Of a stretch of 30,312 nucleotides of DNA, positions 1 to 9,025 are shown piece after piece. The first letter of the stretch is position 1; each line of letters opens with the position of its first letter. The translations under genes and the position numbers were made by a program. The stretch comes from Nitrospiraceae bacterium (lineage in GTDB: Bacteria > Nitrospirota > Nitrospiria > Nitrospirales > Nitrospiraceae). Location: NCBI GenBank assembly GCA_005800255.1, contig SYGW01000084.1, positions 1 to 30,312 of the forward strand, written 5' to 3'. The notes under the pieces were generated by a model. The model saw only the letters and a list, made by a program, of their open reading frames with translations, was not told the DNA's origin and did not search any database.

Positions 1-1091
<1,091 letters not shown>

Positions 1092-1112
1092 GAGATACAC
1101 CAACGCTCGGCT

Positions 1113-1140
1113 GAGATAGCCATAGGGGCTACAAAGTCAA
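1113..1140 (-). promoter_or_regulatory. candidate sigma70-like promoter of grpE-dnaK
   Basis: On the minus strand TTGACT (1135-1140) is followed after 16 bp by TATCTC (1113-1118), about 20 bp before the grpE start. The -35 box is good but the -10 box is poor, so this is only a candidate. Confidence 0.25.
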
Positions 1141-1227
1141 CAGGGAGACTCAATTTTGTTCAAAGCTTAGGGAGTCGGACGCGACAAGGAATGTGAGACC
1201 GTTTTTCTGACGGCCTGAAGGCGGGCA

Positions 1228-2007
1228 TCAAATCCCGGTTCGGTTTGTGGTGCGGCGATGAAGCAGTTCCAGCCCTTCCAGCGTCAGATGGGGCCTGACT
1301 TCCTGAATTTTTCTAGAGCAGAGGGCGAGCAGTGAGGAAAATCCACCGGTTGCGACCACCAATGCCTGCTGTCCCAATTCATCCTGAAGCCTGGCGATGA
1401 GATCATCCACCATGGAAGCATGACCGTAGATGAGGCCGGATTGGATGCTGCTAACTGTATCCCGACCAATAACGGTCTTGGGCTGGGCCAGGGGGACGTT
1501 CGGCAGTTGGGCGGTTCTGGCGGTGAGCGCCTCGGCCCCAATGCCGAGGCCAGGCGCGATGGCGCCGCCCAGGAAGTCGCCCTGCCCGGTAATGATGGAG
1601 AAGGTGGTGGCTGTGCCCAAGTCCACCACGATGAGGCTGGTCTTGTACCGGTCGTAGGCGGCAGCGGCGTTGACCAGGCGGTCGACTCCGAGTTCGCGCG
1701 GATCGGCATAATGAAGCGTGAGGCCCGTATCCATGTCGGCGGAGACGATCAGCGGCTTGCGATGGGACAGATTCTGGGCCATCTGCTTGATGACCGGGAG
1801 CAAAACGGGGACGACGCTGCAGAGGATCGCAGCGTTGATGTCGGCTGCGGCCTGGCCAGCGCTCCGGATGTGATGGGCCAGTAAGCTCCCATAGTCTTCT
1901 GCGGTCCTTGTCGGATTGGTATCCGTGCGCCAATGCCCGATCATGGTCTGCTGCCGGAACAGACCCCAGACGATGTTGGAGTTGCCGATGTCGATCGTCA
2001 GCAGCAT
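1228..2007 (-). CDS. coaX: type III pantothenate kinase
   Basis: Phosphorylates pantothenate to 4'-phosphopantothenate, the first step of CoA synthesis; type III enzymes need a monovalent cation and are not inhibited by CoA. The 259 residues match the usual length. Visible motifs of the ASKHA-fold family are the N-terminal phosphate loop DIGNSN (6-11), ELGVDR (105-110) with the presumed catalytic Asp109, the second phosphate loop VDLGTATT (128-135), GGAIAPG (147-153) and ATGG near the C-terminus. The ATG at 2005-2007 lacks an obvious Shine-Dalgarno. It follows birA by 78 bp, and that gap holds an inverted heptad repeat. Part of the coenzyme gene run nadC-birA-coaX. Confidence 0.94.
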   Translation of the reverse strand: MLLTIDIGNSNIVWGLFRQQTMIGHWRTDTNPTRTAEDYGSLLAHHIRSAGQAAADINAAILCSVVPVLLPVIKQMAQNLSHRKPLIVSADMDTGLTLHYADPRELGVDRLVNAAAAYDRYKTSLIVVDLGTATTFSIITGQGDFLGGAIAPGLGIGAEALTARTAQLPNVPLAQPKTVIGRDTVSSIQSGLIYGHASMVDDLIARLQDELGQQALVVATGGFSSLLALCSRKIQEVRPHLTLEGLELLHRRTTNRTGI

Positions 2008-2016
2008 TGTTCGACT

Positions 2017-2097
2017 CGTGAGGCGTCAGGCGGCAGGGGTGCTGCTGCCTGGTTTGTCCTGCTTTTCCCCCTCACGCCTGAGGCCTCACGCTTTACG
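2017..2097. repeat. inverted 7-bp-period array between birA and coaX
   Basis: Three tandem degenerate heptamers on the plus strand, CGTGAGG, CGTCAGG and CGGCAGG (2017-2037), face four heptamers of the complementary type, CCTCACG, CCTGAGG, CCTCACG and CTTTACG (2070-2097). The result is a 16-bp inverted repeat with one mismatch (2017-2032 against 2075-2090) around a 42-bp loop. The right half runs over the birA stop codon (2086-2088). It could form a hairpin in the transcript. Confidence 0.75.
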
Positions 2098-2928
2098 TCC
2101 ATTACGCAGATGCACGATATCACCCGCGCGAACTTCGACCAAGCCCCCTCCGGAAGCCGGCTCGCGGAGGATGCGCAGCGAACCATCCGGCGCGATGGAA
2201 TCGGCCAGCCCGTCGATGGTCTGTCCTTCGGACAGGGAGACCCTGACGCTTCGTCCCAAGGTTGCGCAGATGCGGGCATATTCGCTCAGGAACGTCTCCG
2301 GGGGGCTGGTCAGCAGGGTCTCGGAGTAGCGCTCAAGTTCCAAGAGGATGGAGGCCAAGAGCGAGGCCCGGTCGCATTGCCGGCCGGTCTCGGCGGCGAT
2401 GGACGTGGCGGTCTCGCGGATGTTCTCCGGAAATCCTGCGCGGCTACCGTTGACATTGAGCCCGATCCCGACAACGACGAAGGTCGTGGAGGGGCCGGAC
2501 AGGCTGCTTTCGCAGAGCAGTCCCCCCAGCTTGCGGTCTCCGAGCAGTATATCGTTCGGCCACTTGAGCGACGGTTTGAGATCGGCAACCAGCTGCACGG
2601 CTCTGGCGACCGCCACGGCCGAGAGGAGTGGAATCATCGAGAGCCATCCGGCTAGATCGTCCGCCGCCTGGTTCCTCAGGATCACAGAACAATAGAGATT
2701 GTCTCCGGGCGGCGAATACCAGCTGCGTCCCAGCCGTCCTTTGCCCGCTGTCTGTGTTTCGGCCACAAGAACGGCGCCGTCTTGGGCTCCTTGCTGAGCC
2801 AGTTTCATGGCTTCATGGTTGGTCGACGTGGTTTCCTGCAGCACGTGCAGGGTGCGGCCGAATCGCTTGGTTCGCAAAAGGGCTTGGATCGTTTCTCGGG
2901 TCAGTGGCTGGGCGGGCAGGGAGGCCAT
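2086..2928 (-). CDS. birA: biotin--[acetyl-CoA-carboxylase] ligase, without regulatory HTH
   Basis: Activates biotin to biotinyl-5'-AMP and transfers it to the acceptor lysine of biotin carboxyl carrier proteins. The 280-residue protein has TTSTN (33-37), the biotinyl-AMP loop GKGRLGRSW (62-70), KWPNDI with the active-site Lys122, LGGLLCE and GIGLNVN, then a C-terminal beta-barrel domain (VRVSLSEGQTIDGLADSI). It lacks the roughly 60-residue N-terminal winged-helix domain of E. coli BirA, so it should be a monofunctional ligase that does not repress transcription. The start has AAGGACGG eight bases upstream, inside the end of nadC. Only 4 bp separate it from nadC, which suggests translational coupling. 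Confidence 0.93.
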   Translation of the reverse strand: MASLPAQPLTRETIQALLRTKRFGRTLHVLQETTSTNHEAMKLAQQGAQDGAVLVAETQTAGKGRLGRSWYSPPGDNLYCSVILRNQAADDLAGWLSMIPLLSAVAVARAVQLVADLKPSLKWPNDILLGDRKLGGLLCESSLSGPSTTFVVVGIGLNVNGSRAGFPENIRETATSIAAETGRQCDRASLLASILLELERYSETLLTSPPETFLSEYARICATLGRSVRVSLSEGQTIDGLADSIAPDGSLRILREPASGGGLVEVRAGDIVHLRNGRKA

Positions 2929-2932
2929 CGGG

Positions 2933-3823
2933 TTACCGTCCTTGTGTGCGAGGTTTCCTGGGAGGGCGGAGGGGCAGGATATCCATGCTGAGATCGGCCG
3001 CCGGGGCCGAGTGGGTCAAGGCCCCGATGGAAATGAAGTCCGCCCCGGCCTCGGCCATCTCGCGGGCATTTTGAAGGGTGATCCCTCCGGAAACCTCCGT
3101 CAACGCTCTGCCGTGAATAAGCGCAACCGCTTTCCGCACGAGGGGTGGCGTCATATTGTCCAGCAGGATTACGTCGGCCTCCCCGCGCAGGGCTTCCCCT
3201 GTTTGCTCGAGGGTCTGCACTTCGACGCTGATCCGCAGCCCATGCGGCGCGTGCTGACGGGCCAGCAGGCAGGCCTCGGCGATGCCGATATGCCGGCCTT
3301 GCAACAGCAGCAGATGGTTGTCCTTGACCAGAATGCCGTCGCCCAGGGAGTGGCGATGGTTCTGCCCTCCGCCCAACCTCACGGCCCATTTCTGCAAGGT
3401 GCGCAGCCCAGGCGTGGTTTTTCGCGTATCCAGGATCGTGGCGCGACTGCCTCGGACGGCGCGGCACAACCGGTCGGTCACGGTGGCGATGCCGGACAGG
3501 TGCTGAAGAAAGTTCAGCGCCACCCGCTCCGCCATCAGGAGCGAGCGGGCATCACCCTGGACCGTCAGCACGGCCTGGCCTTTCTTGGCCGGGGCTCCGT
3601 CTTCGCGAGCCCGAACGATCCGGACCTTCGGATCCACCGCCGTGAAGACCTCCCGCGCCACGGCCATCCCGGCAAGCACGAGCGTCTGATGAGCCGTGAC
3701 GGTGCCGCGGGCCTGGATCGGTGCGGGAAAGAGAGTGGCGGTCGTCACATCGCCCCAGGCGAGATCTTCCTCCAGGGCCCGGCGGACCGCCGTTCGAATC
3801 TGTTCGGTGGAAGGACTAGACAT
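2933..3823 (-). CDS. nadC: nicotinate-nucleotide pyrophosphorylase (quinolinate phosphoribosyltransferase)
   Basis: Converts quinolinate and PRPP to nicotinate mononucleotide, CO2 and PPi in de novo NAD synthesis. The 296 residues contain EEDLAWGDVTT near the N-terminus, ERVALNFLQHLSGIAT, the substrate-binding DTRKTTPGLR, RLGGGQNHRHSLGDGILVKDNH, DVILLDNMTP, VSGGITLQN and SIGALTHS. All are hallmark segments of QPRTase and all expected Arg, Lys and His residues are present. It begins immediately after the valS stop codon (TAG 3824-3826), so the two are almost certainly one transcript. The start ATG is at 3821-3823. Confidence 0.95.
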   Translation of the reverse strand: MSSPSTEQIRTAVRRALEEDLAWGDVTTATLFPAPIQARGTVTAHQTLVLAGMAVAREVFTAVDPKVRIVRAREDGAPAKKGQAVLTVQGDARSLLMAERVALNFLQHLSGIATVTDRLCRAVRGSRATILDTRKTTPGLRTLQKWAVRLGGGQNHRHSLGDGILVKDNHLLLLQGRHIGIAEACLLARQHAPHGLRISVEVQTLEQTGEALRGEADVILLDNMTPPLVRKAVALIHGRALTEVSGGITLQNAREMAEAGADFISIGALTHSAPAADLSMDILPLRPPRKPRTQGR

Positions 3824-6622
3824 CTAGTCCTTGGCGGGCATCATGGCGCGCAACTGCGTTTCGCTGCTGGCGAGCAACCGGCTTTCCTGTTCAAGGATCC
3901 TGACGCGCTCGCGGTGTTCGTGAATGACTTCGCCGGGAGCTTTTGACGTAAACTCGGCATTGCCGAGTTTGCCGGCGATCCGTTTCGCTTCCTGGCGATT
4001 CTCTTGGTGCTGCTTCTGAAGTTTTTGGAGCACGCTCTCGAGATCGACCTCTCCTTCGACGGCCAGCCCCGCTGAGATCCCCTCCGTGACCAGGCGAAGC
4101 ACCTTGTCGGTCGGCCAGGTGTCGATGGCGGCCAACTGCACCGTGCCCCGACTGAGGTGTTCGAGATAGGCGTGAAGATCCTGCAAGCGAGTGAACTGGT
4201 CTCCTCCTGCCGCCGCCCCGTAGAGGGTGACTTTCTTGCCCGGTTGATAAGTGAGCAGGGCTCGTCCGGTTCGGACCGTCGTCACAAACTGTTCCAGGGC
4301 GGCGAAAGAGGCTTCCGCGTCCTTGGAATCCCACTCAGGGCTCGAACTCGGATAGGGCTGGGTGACGATGCTGTCGCCTGCATGCGGGACCGTCTGCCAG
4401 ACTTCTTCGGTAAGAAAGGGCATGAAGGGGTGGAGCAGGCGCAATAATGTTTCGAGCGACTCGAGAAGGGTCTGCCTGGTCCGACCGGCTGCGGGCGATT
4501 CCTTGTCCTGGAGGGAGGGTTTCGCCAACTCCAGGTACCAGTCGCAGTACTCGTGCCAGATGAATTGATAGAGCTGGCTGGCCGCCTGGTCGAACCGGTA
4601 CTGTTCCAGGGACGTGTTGACGGACCGGATCGTGTGGCTCAGGCGGTTCATGATCCAACGGTCTGCAAAGGATCGGTCGGCGAGCGGGGCCGAGGCCCTG
4701 GGTCCGTCCACGTGCATCAAGATGAAGCGGGCGGCATTCCAGATCTTGTTGGCGAAATTGCGGTACCCTTCGATCCGCTCCTCAGCCAGTTTGATGTCGC
4801 GGCCAGGCGAGGCCATGGAGGCCAGGGTAAACCGCAAGGCGTCGGTGCCGTACCGGTCCATTACGCTCAAGGGATCAATCACGTTTCCCTTGGACTTGCT
4901 CATCTTTTGGCCTTCCGCGTCCCGAACCAGCGCATGGATATACACGTCCCTGAACGGGACCTGGCCCGTGAATTTGAGCCCCATCATGATCATGCGGGCG
5001 ACCCAAAAGAACAAAATGTCCAGGCCGGTGACGAGGGTGGATGTCGGGTAAAAGGTCTTGAGTTCCTGGGTCTGTTCAGGCCATCCCAGGGTTGAAAAGG
5101 GCCAGAGGGCCGACGAAAACCAGGTGTCCAACACGTCCGGGTCCTGGAGGAAGTCGTTCCCGCCGCAGGTCGGGCAGGTGGTCGGCTGGGTCCGCATGAC
5201 CAGGGCCTTGGCGTTCGACAGAATCGTGACGCGTTTGCGCGAGGCCTTGGGCAGGGCCTGCGCCTCGGTCGTGGTCATGCCGTCGTGCGCGGTTTCCAAA
5301 ATCGCATCGGCGTTGCAGGAACGGCAATACCAGGCGGGAATCTGGTGCCCCCACCAGATTTGCCGCGAAATGCACCAGTCTTTGATGTCGCGCATCCAGC
5401 CGAGATAGTTGTTGGTCCAGGCCTCGGGAATCAGACGGATGCGGCCGTCCTCCACCGCCTTGATGGCCGGCTCCGCCAGCGGCTTGATCTTGACGAACCA
5501 CTGGGGCGAGAGATAGGGCTCGACCACCGTCTTGCACCGGTAGCACTTGCCCAGCGCCATCTTGTGGGCCTCGACTTTTTCCAGGAGGCCCCGCTCCTGC
5601 AGGAGCGCCTCGATCTTCGGCCTGGCCTGGTTGACGCGCAGCAACTCGACGGCCTCGATGACGGCTTGTTCCACCGAAGCGGCCCGCAACCCCACTGGGT
5701 CGAGGCGGGCCTGGTGATCCAGGATTGGCAAGCGCGGAAGGCCGTGCCGTTCGCCGGCCTCGAAGTCGTTGAGGTCGTGCGCGGGCGTGATTTTTACGGC
5801 GCCGGTCCCGAACTCGCGATTCACCAGAATCGGGTCTCCCACGATCGGAATCTCCCTGGTGGTCAGCGGGAGACGGACCTTCTTGCCGATCAGGCGGTTG
5901 TAGCGGGGGTCTTCCGGGTGCACGGCCACGGCCGTGTCTCCCAGCAACGTTTCCGGCCTGGTCGTGGCGACGATTAAGAGGGTCTCTGGATCGTCGGCCA
6001 GCGGGTAATGGATGTGATAGAGCTTGCCGGCCGTCTCTTCATGCTCAACTTCGATGTCCGAGAGGGCTGTGAGGCAGCGGGGGCACCAGTTGATCAGTCG
6101 CTCGCCCCGGTAGATCAGGTGCTCTTCGTGCAGGCGGACAAAGACCTCGCGAACCGCATGGGAGAGACCGTCATCCATCGTGAAGCGGAGGCGGTCCCAA
6201 TCGCAGGAGGCGCCCAACCGTTTCAACTGTTGGATGATGGTTCCGCCGGATTGGGCCTTCCAGTCCCAGACCCGCCGGATAAAGGCGTCGCGTCCAAGGG
6301 CTTCCCGCGAGGTGCCCTCGGCCATCAGCTGCCGCTCAACGACATTCTGTGTGGCGATGCCGGCATGGTCCGTTCCGGGCATCCAGAGGGTATTGCGCCC
6401 CTGCATGCGGCGCCATCGGATCAGAATGTCCTGCAAGGAGTTGTTCAGCGCATGGCCGACGTGCAGGGAGCCGGTACCGTTGGGGGGAGGAATGACGATG
6501 GTGTAGGGCGTCTGCCGACGATCGGTGGAGGCGCGGAAGTAGCCCCGGTCGATCCAGAACCGGTACCACCGTTCTTCGACCAGCTTGGGTTCATAGGTCT
6601 TCTCGAGCTGCCGGGAGGCCAT
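3824..6622 (-). CDS. valS: valyl-tRNA synthetase
   Basis: Charges tRNA-Val with valine; class I synthetase with an editing domain. The start chosen is the ATG at 6620-6622 (MASRQLEKTYEP), giving 932 residues; an in-frame start 21 codons upstream would extend it with atypical sequence. Visible segments are PPPNGTGSLHVGHA with the HIGH motif as HVGH (54-57), MPGTDHAGIATQ (81-92), the editing segment ATTRPETLLGDTAV (219-232), WFVKIKPL, WCISRQIWWGHQIPAWYC, DVLDTWFSSALWPFSTLGWP, the KMSKS loop (573-577), an anticodon-binding region and the C-terminal coiled coil typical of bacterial ValRS. Cys pairs at 180/183, 360/363, 433/436 and 483/486 suggest zinc knuckles. It heads the minus-strand run that continues into nadC, birA and coaX. 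Confidence 0.96.
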   Translation of the reverse strand: MASRQLEKTYEPKLVEERWYRFWIDRGYFRASTDRRQTPYTIVIPPPNGTGSLHVGHALNNSLQDILIRWRRMQGRNTLWMPGTDHAGIATQNVVERQLMAEGTSREALGRDAFIRRVWDWKAQSGGTIIQQLKRLGASCDWDRLRFTMDDGLSHAVREVFVRLHEEHLIYRGERLINWCPRCLTALSDIEVEHEETAGKLYHIHYPLADDPETLLIVATTRPETLLGDTAVAVHPEDPRYNRLIGKKVRLPLTTREIPIVGDPILVNREFGTGAVKITPAHDLNDFEAGERHGLPRLPILDHQARLDPVGLRAASVEQAVIEAVELLRVNQARPKIEALLQERGLLEKVEAHKMALGKCYRCKTVVEPYLSPQWFVKIKPLAEPAIKAVEDGRIRLIPEAWTNNYLGWMRDIKDWCISRQIWWGHQIPAWYCRSCNADAILETAHDGMTTTEAQALPKASRKRVTILSNAKALVMRTQPTTCPTCGGNDFLQDPDVLDTWFSSALWPFSTLGWPEQTQELKTFYPTSTLVTGLDILFFWVARMIMMGLKFTGQVPFRDVYIHALVRDAEGQKMSKSKGNVIDPLSVMDRYGTDALRFTLASMASPGRDIKLAEERIEGYRNFANKIWNAARFILMHVDGPRASAPLADRSFADRWIMNRLSHTIRSVNTSLEQYRFDQAASQLYQFIWHEYCDWYLELAKPSLQDKESPAAGRTRQTLLESLETLLRLLHPFMPFLTEEVWQTVPHAGDSIVTQPYPSSSPEWDSKDAEASFAALEQFVTTVRTGRALLTYQPGKKVTLYGAAAGGDQFTRLQDLHAYLEHLSRGTVQLAAIDTWPTDKVLRLVTEGISAGLAVEGEVDLESVLQKLQKQHQENRQEAKRIAGKLGNAEFTSKAPGEVIHEHRERVRILEQESRLLASSETQLRAMMPAKD

Positions 6623-6754
6623 CGGATAAACGCCACGATCATAAAGGTGGAGGAGGCTGTTTCTACGTGGCGCGCATCTTAACATGGCCCTCCGACACCG
6701 GCAAGGCGCGCCGTCGCTGCGCGAGCCGTTTGTGGCCTCTTCCGTGCAAATCGC

Positions 6755-6784
6755 TTGTGCGCGAGAAGAAGAGTGTGCTATACA
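6755..6784 (+). promoter_or_regulatory. candidate promoter for the small basic gene
   Basis: TTGTGC (6755-6760), an 18-bp spacer and TATACA (6779-6784) lie about 45 bp before the start of the 36-residue gene, in the divergent region between it and valS. The match to the sigma70 consensus is moderate. Confidence 0.3.
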
Positions 6785-6828
6785 TCGCGCCGTTTGGATG
6801 CTTGCGGTTAACCTGGAGATCGTGGTCT

Positions 6829-6939
6829 ATGGCACGCGGACGCGAGAAAGATCGGAAGGTTCGGAAGAAGCACCGCAAGAACATCAAGCGGGTCAAGGGA
6901 TTGGCCAAAGCTAGGCGAGCGAAGCGCACGAAGCGTTAG
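6829..6939 (+). CDS. very small, highly basic protein (36 aa)
   Basis: A 36-residue protein of which more than half is Lys or Arg (MARGREKDRKVRKKHRKN at the start), with His17 but no Cys and no hydrophobic segment. A GGAG (6815-6818) lies 10 bases before the ATG, and a candidate promoter is visible upstream. The composition resembles the smallest ribosomal and ribosome-associated proteins, so RNA binding is a reasonable inference, but I do not recognise it as bL36 or bTHX. It stands alone, divergent from valS. The main alternative is a chance frame, which the biased composition and ribosome-binding site argue against. Confidence 0.55.
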   Translation: MARGREKDRKVRKKHRKNIKRVKGLAKARRAKRTKR

Positions 6940-7031
6940 GGCTCATTCGGGCAGGGTCGGAATCCCACGGTTCTCAGCCTTCTGTCGGTTATCCTCCCGC
7001 CATCTCGCCTTGCTGGGCGGCACTCCGCTCG

Positions 7032-7292
7032 TCAGGCTCCTTGGCTCGCGCCGCCGAGCGGCCACTCGGCCAAGCGTTTCTCGATCAGATCCGGCACCAG
7101 CTGCTCCGTGATCTCGGACACGCGTTTCTGAATGATGGGCTTGAGGCCAGCGATCAGTTGGTGGGAGATGTCCGGCAAGGCTTGCTGCATCGCCTCCATG
7201 GCGATCCACGTTATATCTTCAGGTGGATAGACCCTGGCAATCTGGCTCGCAACGCGGCTTGCAGCAGTCGTGCAGGCCCCGAACATCCTCAT
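7032..7292 (-). CDS. hypothetical protein, predicted helical
   Basis: An 86-residue frame with codon choice like its neighbours. The middle (DISHQLIAGLKPIIQKRVSEITEQLVPDLIEKRLAEW) alternates hydrophobic and charged residues in amphipathic helical style. I see no signal peptide, no membrane segment and no family I can name. No clear Shine-Dalgarno precedes the ATG. It lies between the small basic gene and the HAD-family gene, on the opposite strand to both. Competing frames exist on both strands here but read less like protein. Confidence 0.45.
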   Translation of the reverse strand: MRMFGACTTAASRVASQIARVYPPEDITWIAMEAMQQALPDISHQLIAGLKPIIQKRVSEITEQLVPDLIEKRLAEWPLGGASQGA

Positions 7293-7364
7293 TATTTTGC
7301 TGGCATATTGGCAAGCAAGTAGAGGGCTTCCGGCTTGTCAAGAAACCAGGCACTCTAGGAGATT

Positions 7365-7394
7365 TTGAATTCGTTTCAATCGGATCGGTACACT
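7365..7394 (+). promoter_or_regulatory. candidate promoter of the HAD-family gene
   Basis: TTGAAT (7365-7370), an 18-bp spacer and TACACT (7389-7394) precede the GTG start by about 40 bp. Each box matches the sigma70 consensus at four of six positions. Confidence 0.3.
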
Positions 7395-7433
7395 GCCTGC
7401 GCCACAAGGGTTGCGCGACACAAGGATGGGCCT

Positions 7434-8144
7434 GTGAGTCAAATCAAAGTCGTGTTTTTCGATGCCGTCGGCACCCTGTTTCGCGTCAGGGGCTCGGTGG
7501 CCGAGGTGTACCTGTCCCACGCCGAGCCGTTCGGCGTAGGTCGGACACCAGAACTGATGCAGGCCGTCGATGAAGCTTTCAAACGCGCATTCCGTGATGC
7601 CCCGCCGCCGCTCTTCGCCGTGAGCGATCCGGTCGAACTGAAACAATGTGAGCGGCTCTGGTGGTTCGACATCGTCCACAATGTGTTCTACCGGGTGGGG
7701 ATGTTCGAGGGTTTCGACGACTATTTCGACCAGGTCTACGAAGCCTTCGCCGGCCCCCAACATTGGGCGCTCTATCCGGATACCCTGGCCACGTTGCAAC
7801 GCCTGAAGGGGCAGGGGTTTGAACTCGGCGTCATTTCCAATTTCGACACCAGGCTGTTTACCGTCCTCAAAGGGCTGGGCCTGACCGATCTGTTCGACAC
7901 AGTCACGATCTCCAGTCTGTCTCGCGCGGCCAAGCCGGCCAGGAAAATCTTTCACCTGGCCCTCGACAAGCATGCCGTGGATGCGGAAGAAGCGGTCCAT
8001 GTCGGGGATAGTCTGAAAGACGACTTGGAAGGGGCCCGCGCGGCCGGTCTAACGGGGCTGCTCCTGGACCGCGAGGGGGTCCATCAGGGGCAGCCGACGA
8101 TCAAGGGGCTGGATGATCTGCCCGAAGCTATCGCGCGACTCTAG
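7434..8144 (+). CDS. HAD-superfamily hydrolase-like protein (REG-2/HDHD3-like)
   Basis: A 236-residue haloacid-dehalogenase-fold protein, cytoplasmic, substrate unknown. Motif I is FFDAVGTLF (8-16): the nucleophile Asp10 is present, but the second Asp of the usual DxDxT is Val12. Motif II is ISNFD, the motif III lysine is in AAKPARKIF, and motif IV is HVGDSLKDDLEGARAAG. The cap region between motifs I and II is helical. The GTG start (7434) is preferred because AAGGATGG lies just upstream; an in-frame ATG at 7365 would add 23 atypical residues. With the general acid/base Asp missing, phosphatase activity may be weak or altered; many members of this subgroup share the DAVGT form, as far as I recall. 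Confidence 0.85.
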   Translation: MSQIKVVFFDAVGTLFRVRGSVAEVYLSHAEPFGVGRTPELMQAVDEAFKRAFRDAPPPLFAVSDPVELKQCERLWWFDIVHNVFYRVGMFEGFDDYFDQVYEAFAGPQHWALYPDTLATLQRLKGQGFELGVISNFDTRLFTVLKGLGLTDLFDTVTISSLSRAAKPARKIFHLALDKHAVDAEEAVHVGDSLKDDLEGARAAGLTGLLLDREGVHQGQPTIKGLDDLPEAIARL

Positions 8145-8148
8145 CAGG

Positions 8149-8874
8149 CTACAGCAGGAGCGGGACGGTTTCAGCGGCCCTGCCGCCGATCATAAGGTCC
8201 ACCATGGCCGACCGGGGCTGCTCCTCCAGGTTGACCTCGATCACGAAGGCGCCGGCGGCTTTGGCGATGCCCGCGAACGAGGCGGCCGGGTTCACGACCC
8301 CCGAGGTGCCAATGATCAGCATGACGCCACAGGCGGCGACGGCCCCCATGCTCCGGTCCAAGGCTTCTTCCTCCAGCGCTTCGCCGAACCAGACGATGTG
8401 CGGCCGGGCCAGACCATGGCAAGCCCGGCAGTGGGGCGGGATGGCGATCGGTACCTCCCAGTTCTCCTCGACCTGCTTGCAGACCGTGCAGCGGACCTTC
8501 CAAATATTGCCGTGAATCTCCAGCAGTTGGTTCGATCCTGCGGCCCGGTGCAGACCGTCCACGTTCTGCGTGATCAGCAGGAACCGTTCGTGTCTTTGTT
8601 CCAACTCCGTCAACGCCCGATGCCCCGCGTTCGGCTGCTTGGTCGCGATCAGTTCCCGCCGCCAGTTGTACCATTCCCAGACCAGGCGAGGATCGCGTGC
8701 AAAGGCTTCCGGCGTCGCCAAGTCCTCGGCCCGGAAATTGCGCCAGAGCCCGTCGGCGCCGCGGAACGTCGGAATGCCGCTGTCGGCTGAGATGCCGGCG
8801 CCGGTCAGCACGGTAACGGAACGGGCACGGGCGAGCCTGGACTTGGCTTCAAGAATGGCGGCCGATGGCGGCAT
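8149..8874 (-). CDS. cobB: NAD-dependent protein deacylase, sirtuin class III
   Basis: Removes acyl groups from protein lysines with NAD+ as co-substrate. The 241 residues carry the Rossmann motif LTGAGISADSGIPTFRG (23-39), TQNVDGLH (102-109), the catalytic His121 in EIHGN, and a zinc site of Cys129, Cys132, Cys149 and Cys152. Tyr69 and Arg72 in WEWYNWRR form the Y-x-x-R pair known from SIRT5/CobB-type enzymes that prefer succinyl and malonyl groups, so desuccinylase activity is likely. The ATG at 8872-8874 is chosen; a GTG ten codons upstream is in frame. Neither has a Shine-Dalgarno, and a TATAAT ends seven bases before the ATG. It converges with the HAD gene, whose end is 4 bp away. Confidence 0.93.
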   Translation of the reverse strand: MPPSAAILEAKSRLARARSVTVLTGAGISADSGIPTFRGADGLWRNFRAEDLATPEAFARDPRLVWEWYNWRRELIATKQPNAGHRALTELEQRHERFLLITQNVDGLHRAAGSNQLLEIHGNIWKVRCTVCKQVEENWEVPIAIPPHCRACHGLARPHIVWFGEALEEEALDRSMGAVAACGVMLIIGTSGVVNPAASFAGIAKAAGAFVIEVNLEEQPRSAMVDLMIGGRAAETVPLLL

Positions 8875-8881
8875 GGGGCCT

Positions 8882-8887
8882 ATTATA
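8882..8887 (-). promoter_or_regulatory. perfect -10 box 7 bp before the deacylase start (possible leaderless mRNA)
   Basis: TATAAT on the minus strand ends 7 bp before the ATG at 8872-8874, with no Shine-Dalgarno between them. Transcription would begin at or within a base or two of the start codon. No good -35 box is seen at the proper distance. Confidence 0.35.
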
Positions 8888-8893
8888 GCGATT

Positions 8894-8921
8894 TTGCCCC
8901 TCACAAGGCGCGTGCTATAGT
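8894..8921 (+). promoter_or_regulatory. candidate promoter of the ketopantoate reductase fusion gene
   Basis: TTGCCC (8894-8899), a 16-bp spacer and TATAGT (8916-8921) give a plausible sigma70 promoter whose transcript would have a leader of about 100 nt containing the inverted heptad array at 8936-9005. The -10 box sits inside the palindrome at 8908-8927. Confidence 0.35.
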
Positions 8922-8927
8922 ACGCGC
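8908..8927. promoter_or_regulatory. 20-bp near-perfect palindrome (possible operator)
   Basis: The sequence GCGCGT-G-CTATAG-T-ACGCGC is symmetric except for one G/T pair. It lies between the divergent deacylase and ketopantoate reductase genes and covers the candidate -10 box of the latter, a position suited to a dimeric repressor. No cognate regulator is visible in the window. Confidence 0.4.
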
Positions 8928-8935
8928 GTAAAGTC

Positions 8936-9005
8936 GTCAGTAATTAGTTCTCGGTTGTCAGTTTGAACCGGCGCTCCGGACTAAAGACTGACAACTGATT
9001 GCTGA
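8936..9005. repeat. inverted 7-bp-period array upstream of the ketopantoate reductase gene
   Basis: Heptamers GTCAGTA, ATTAGTT, CTCGGTT and GTCAGTT (8936-8963) face AGACTGA, CAACTGA and TTGCTGA (8985-9005). They include a perfect 9-bp inverted repeat (8954-8962 against 8987-8995), and the loop contains a further CCGG-CGCT-CCGG. The right half puts TGA in all three plus-strand frames (8989, 8996, 9003) just before the gene's Shine-Dalgarno. Confidence 0.7.
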
Positions 9006-9025
9006 GAACGTTCTCCGGAGTCTTT

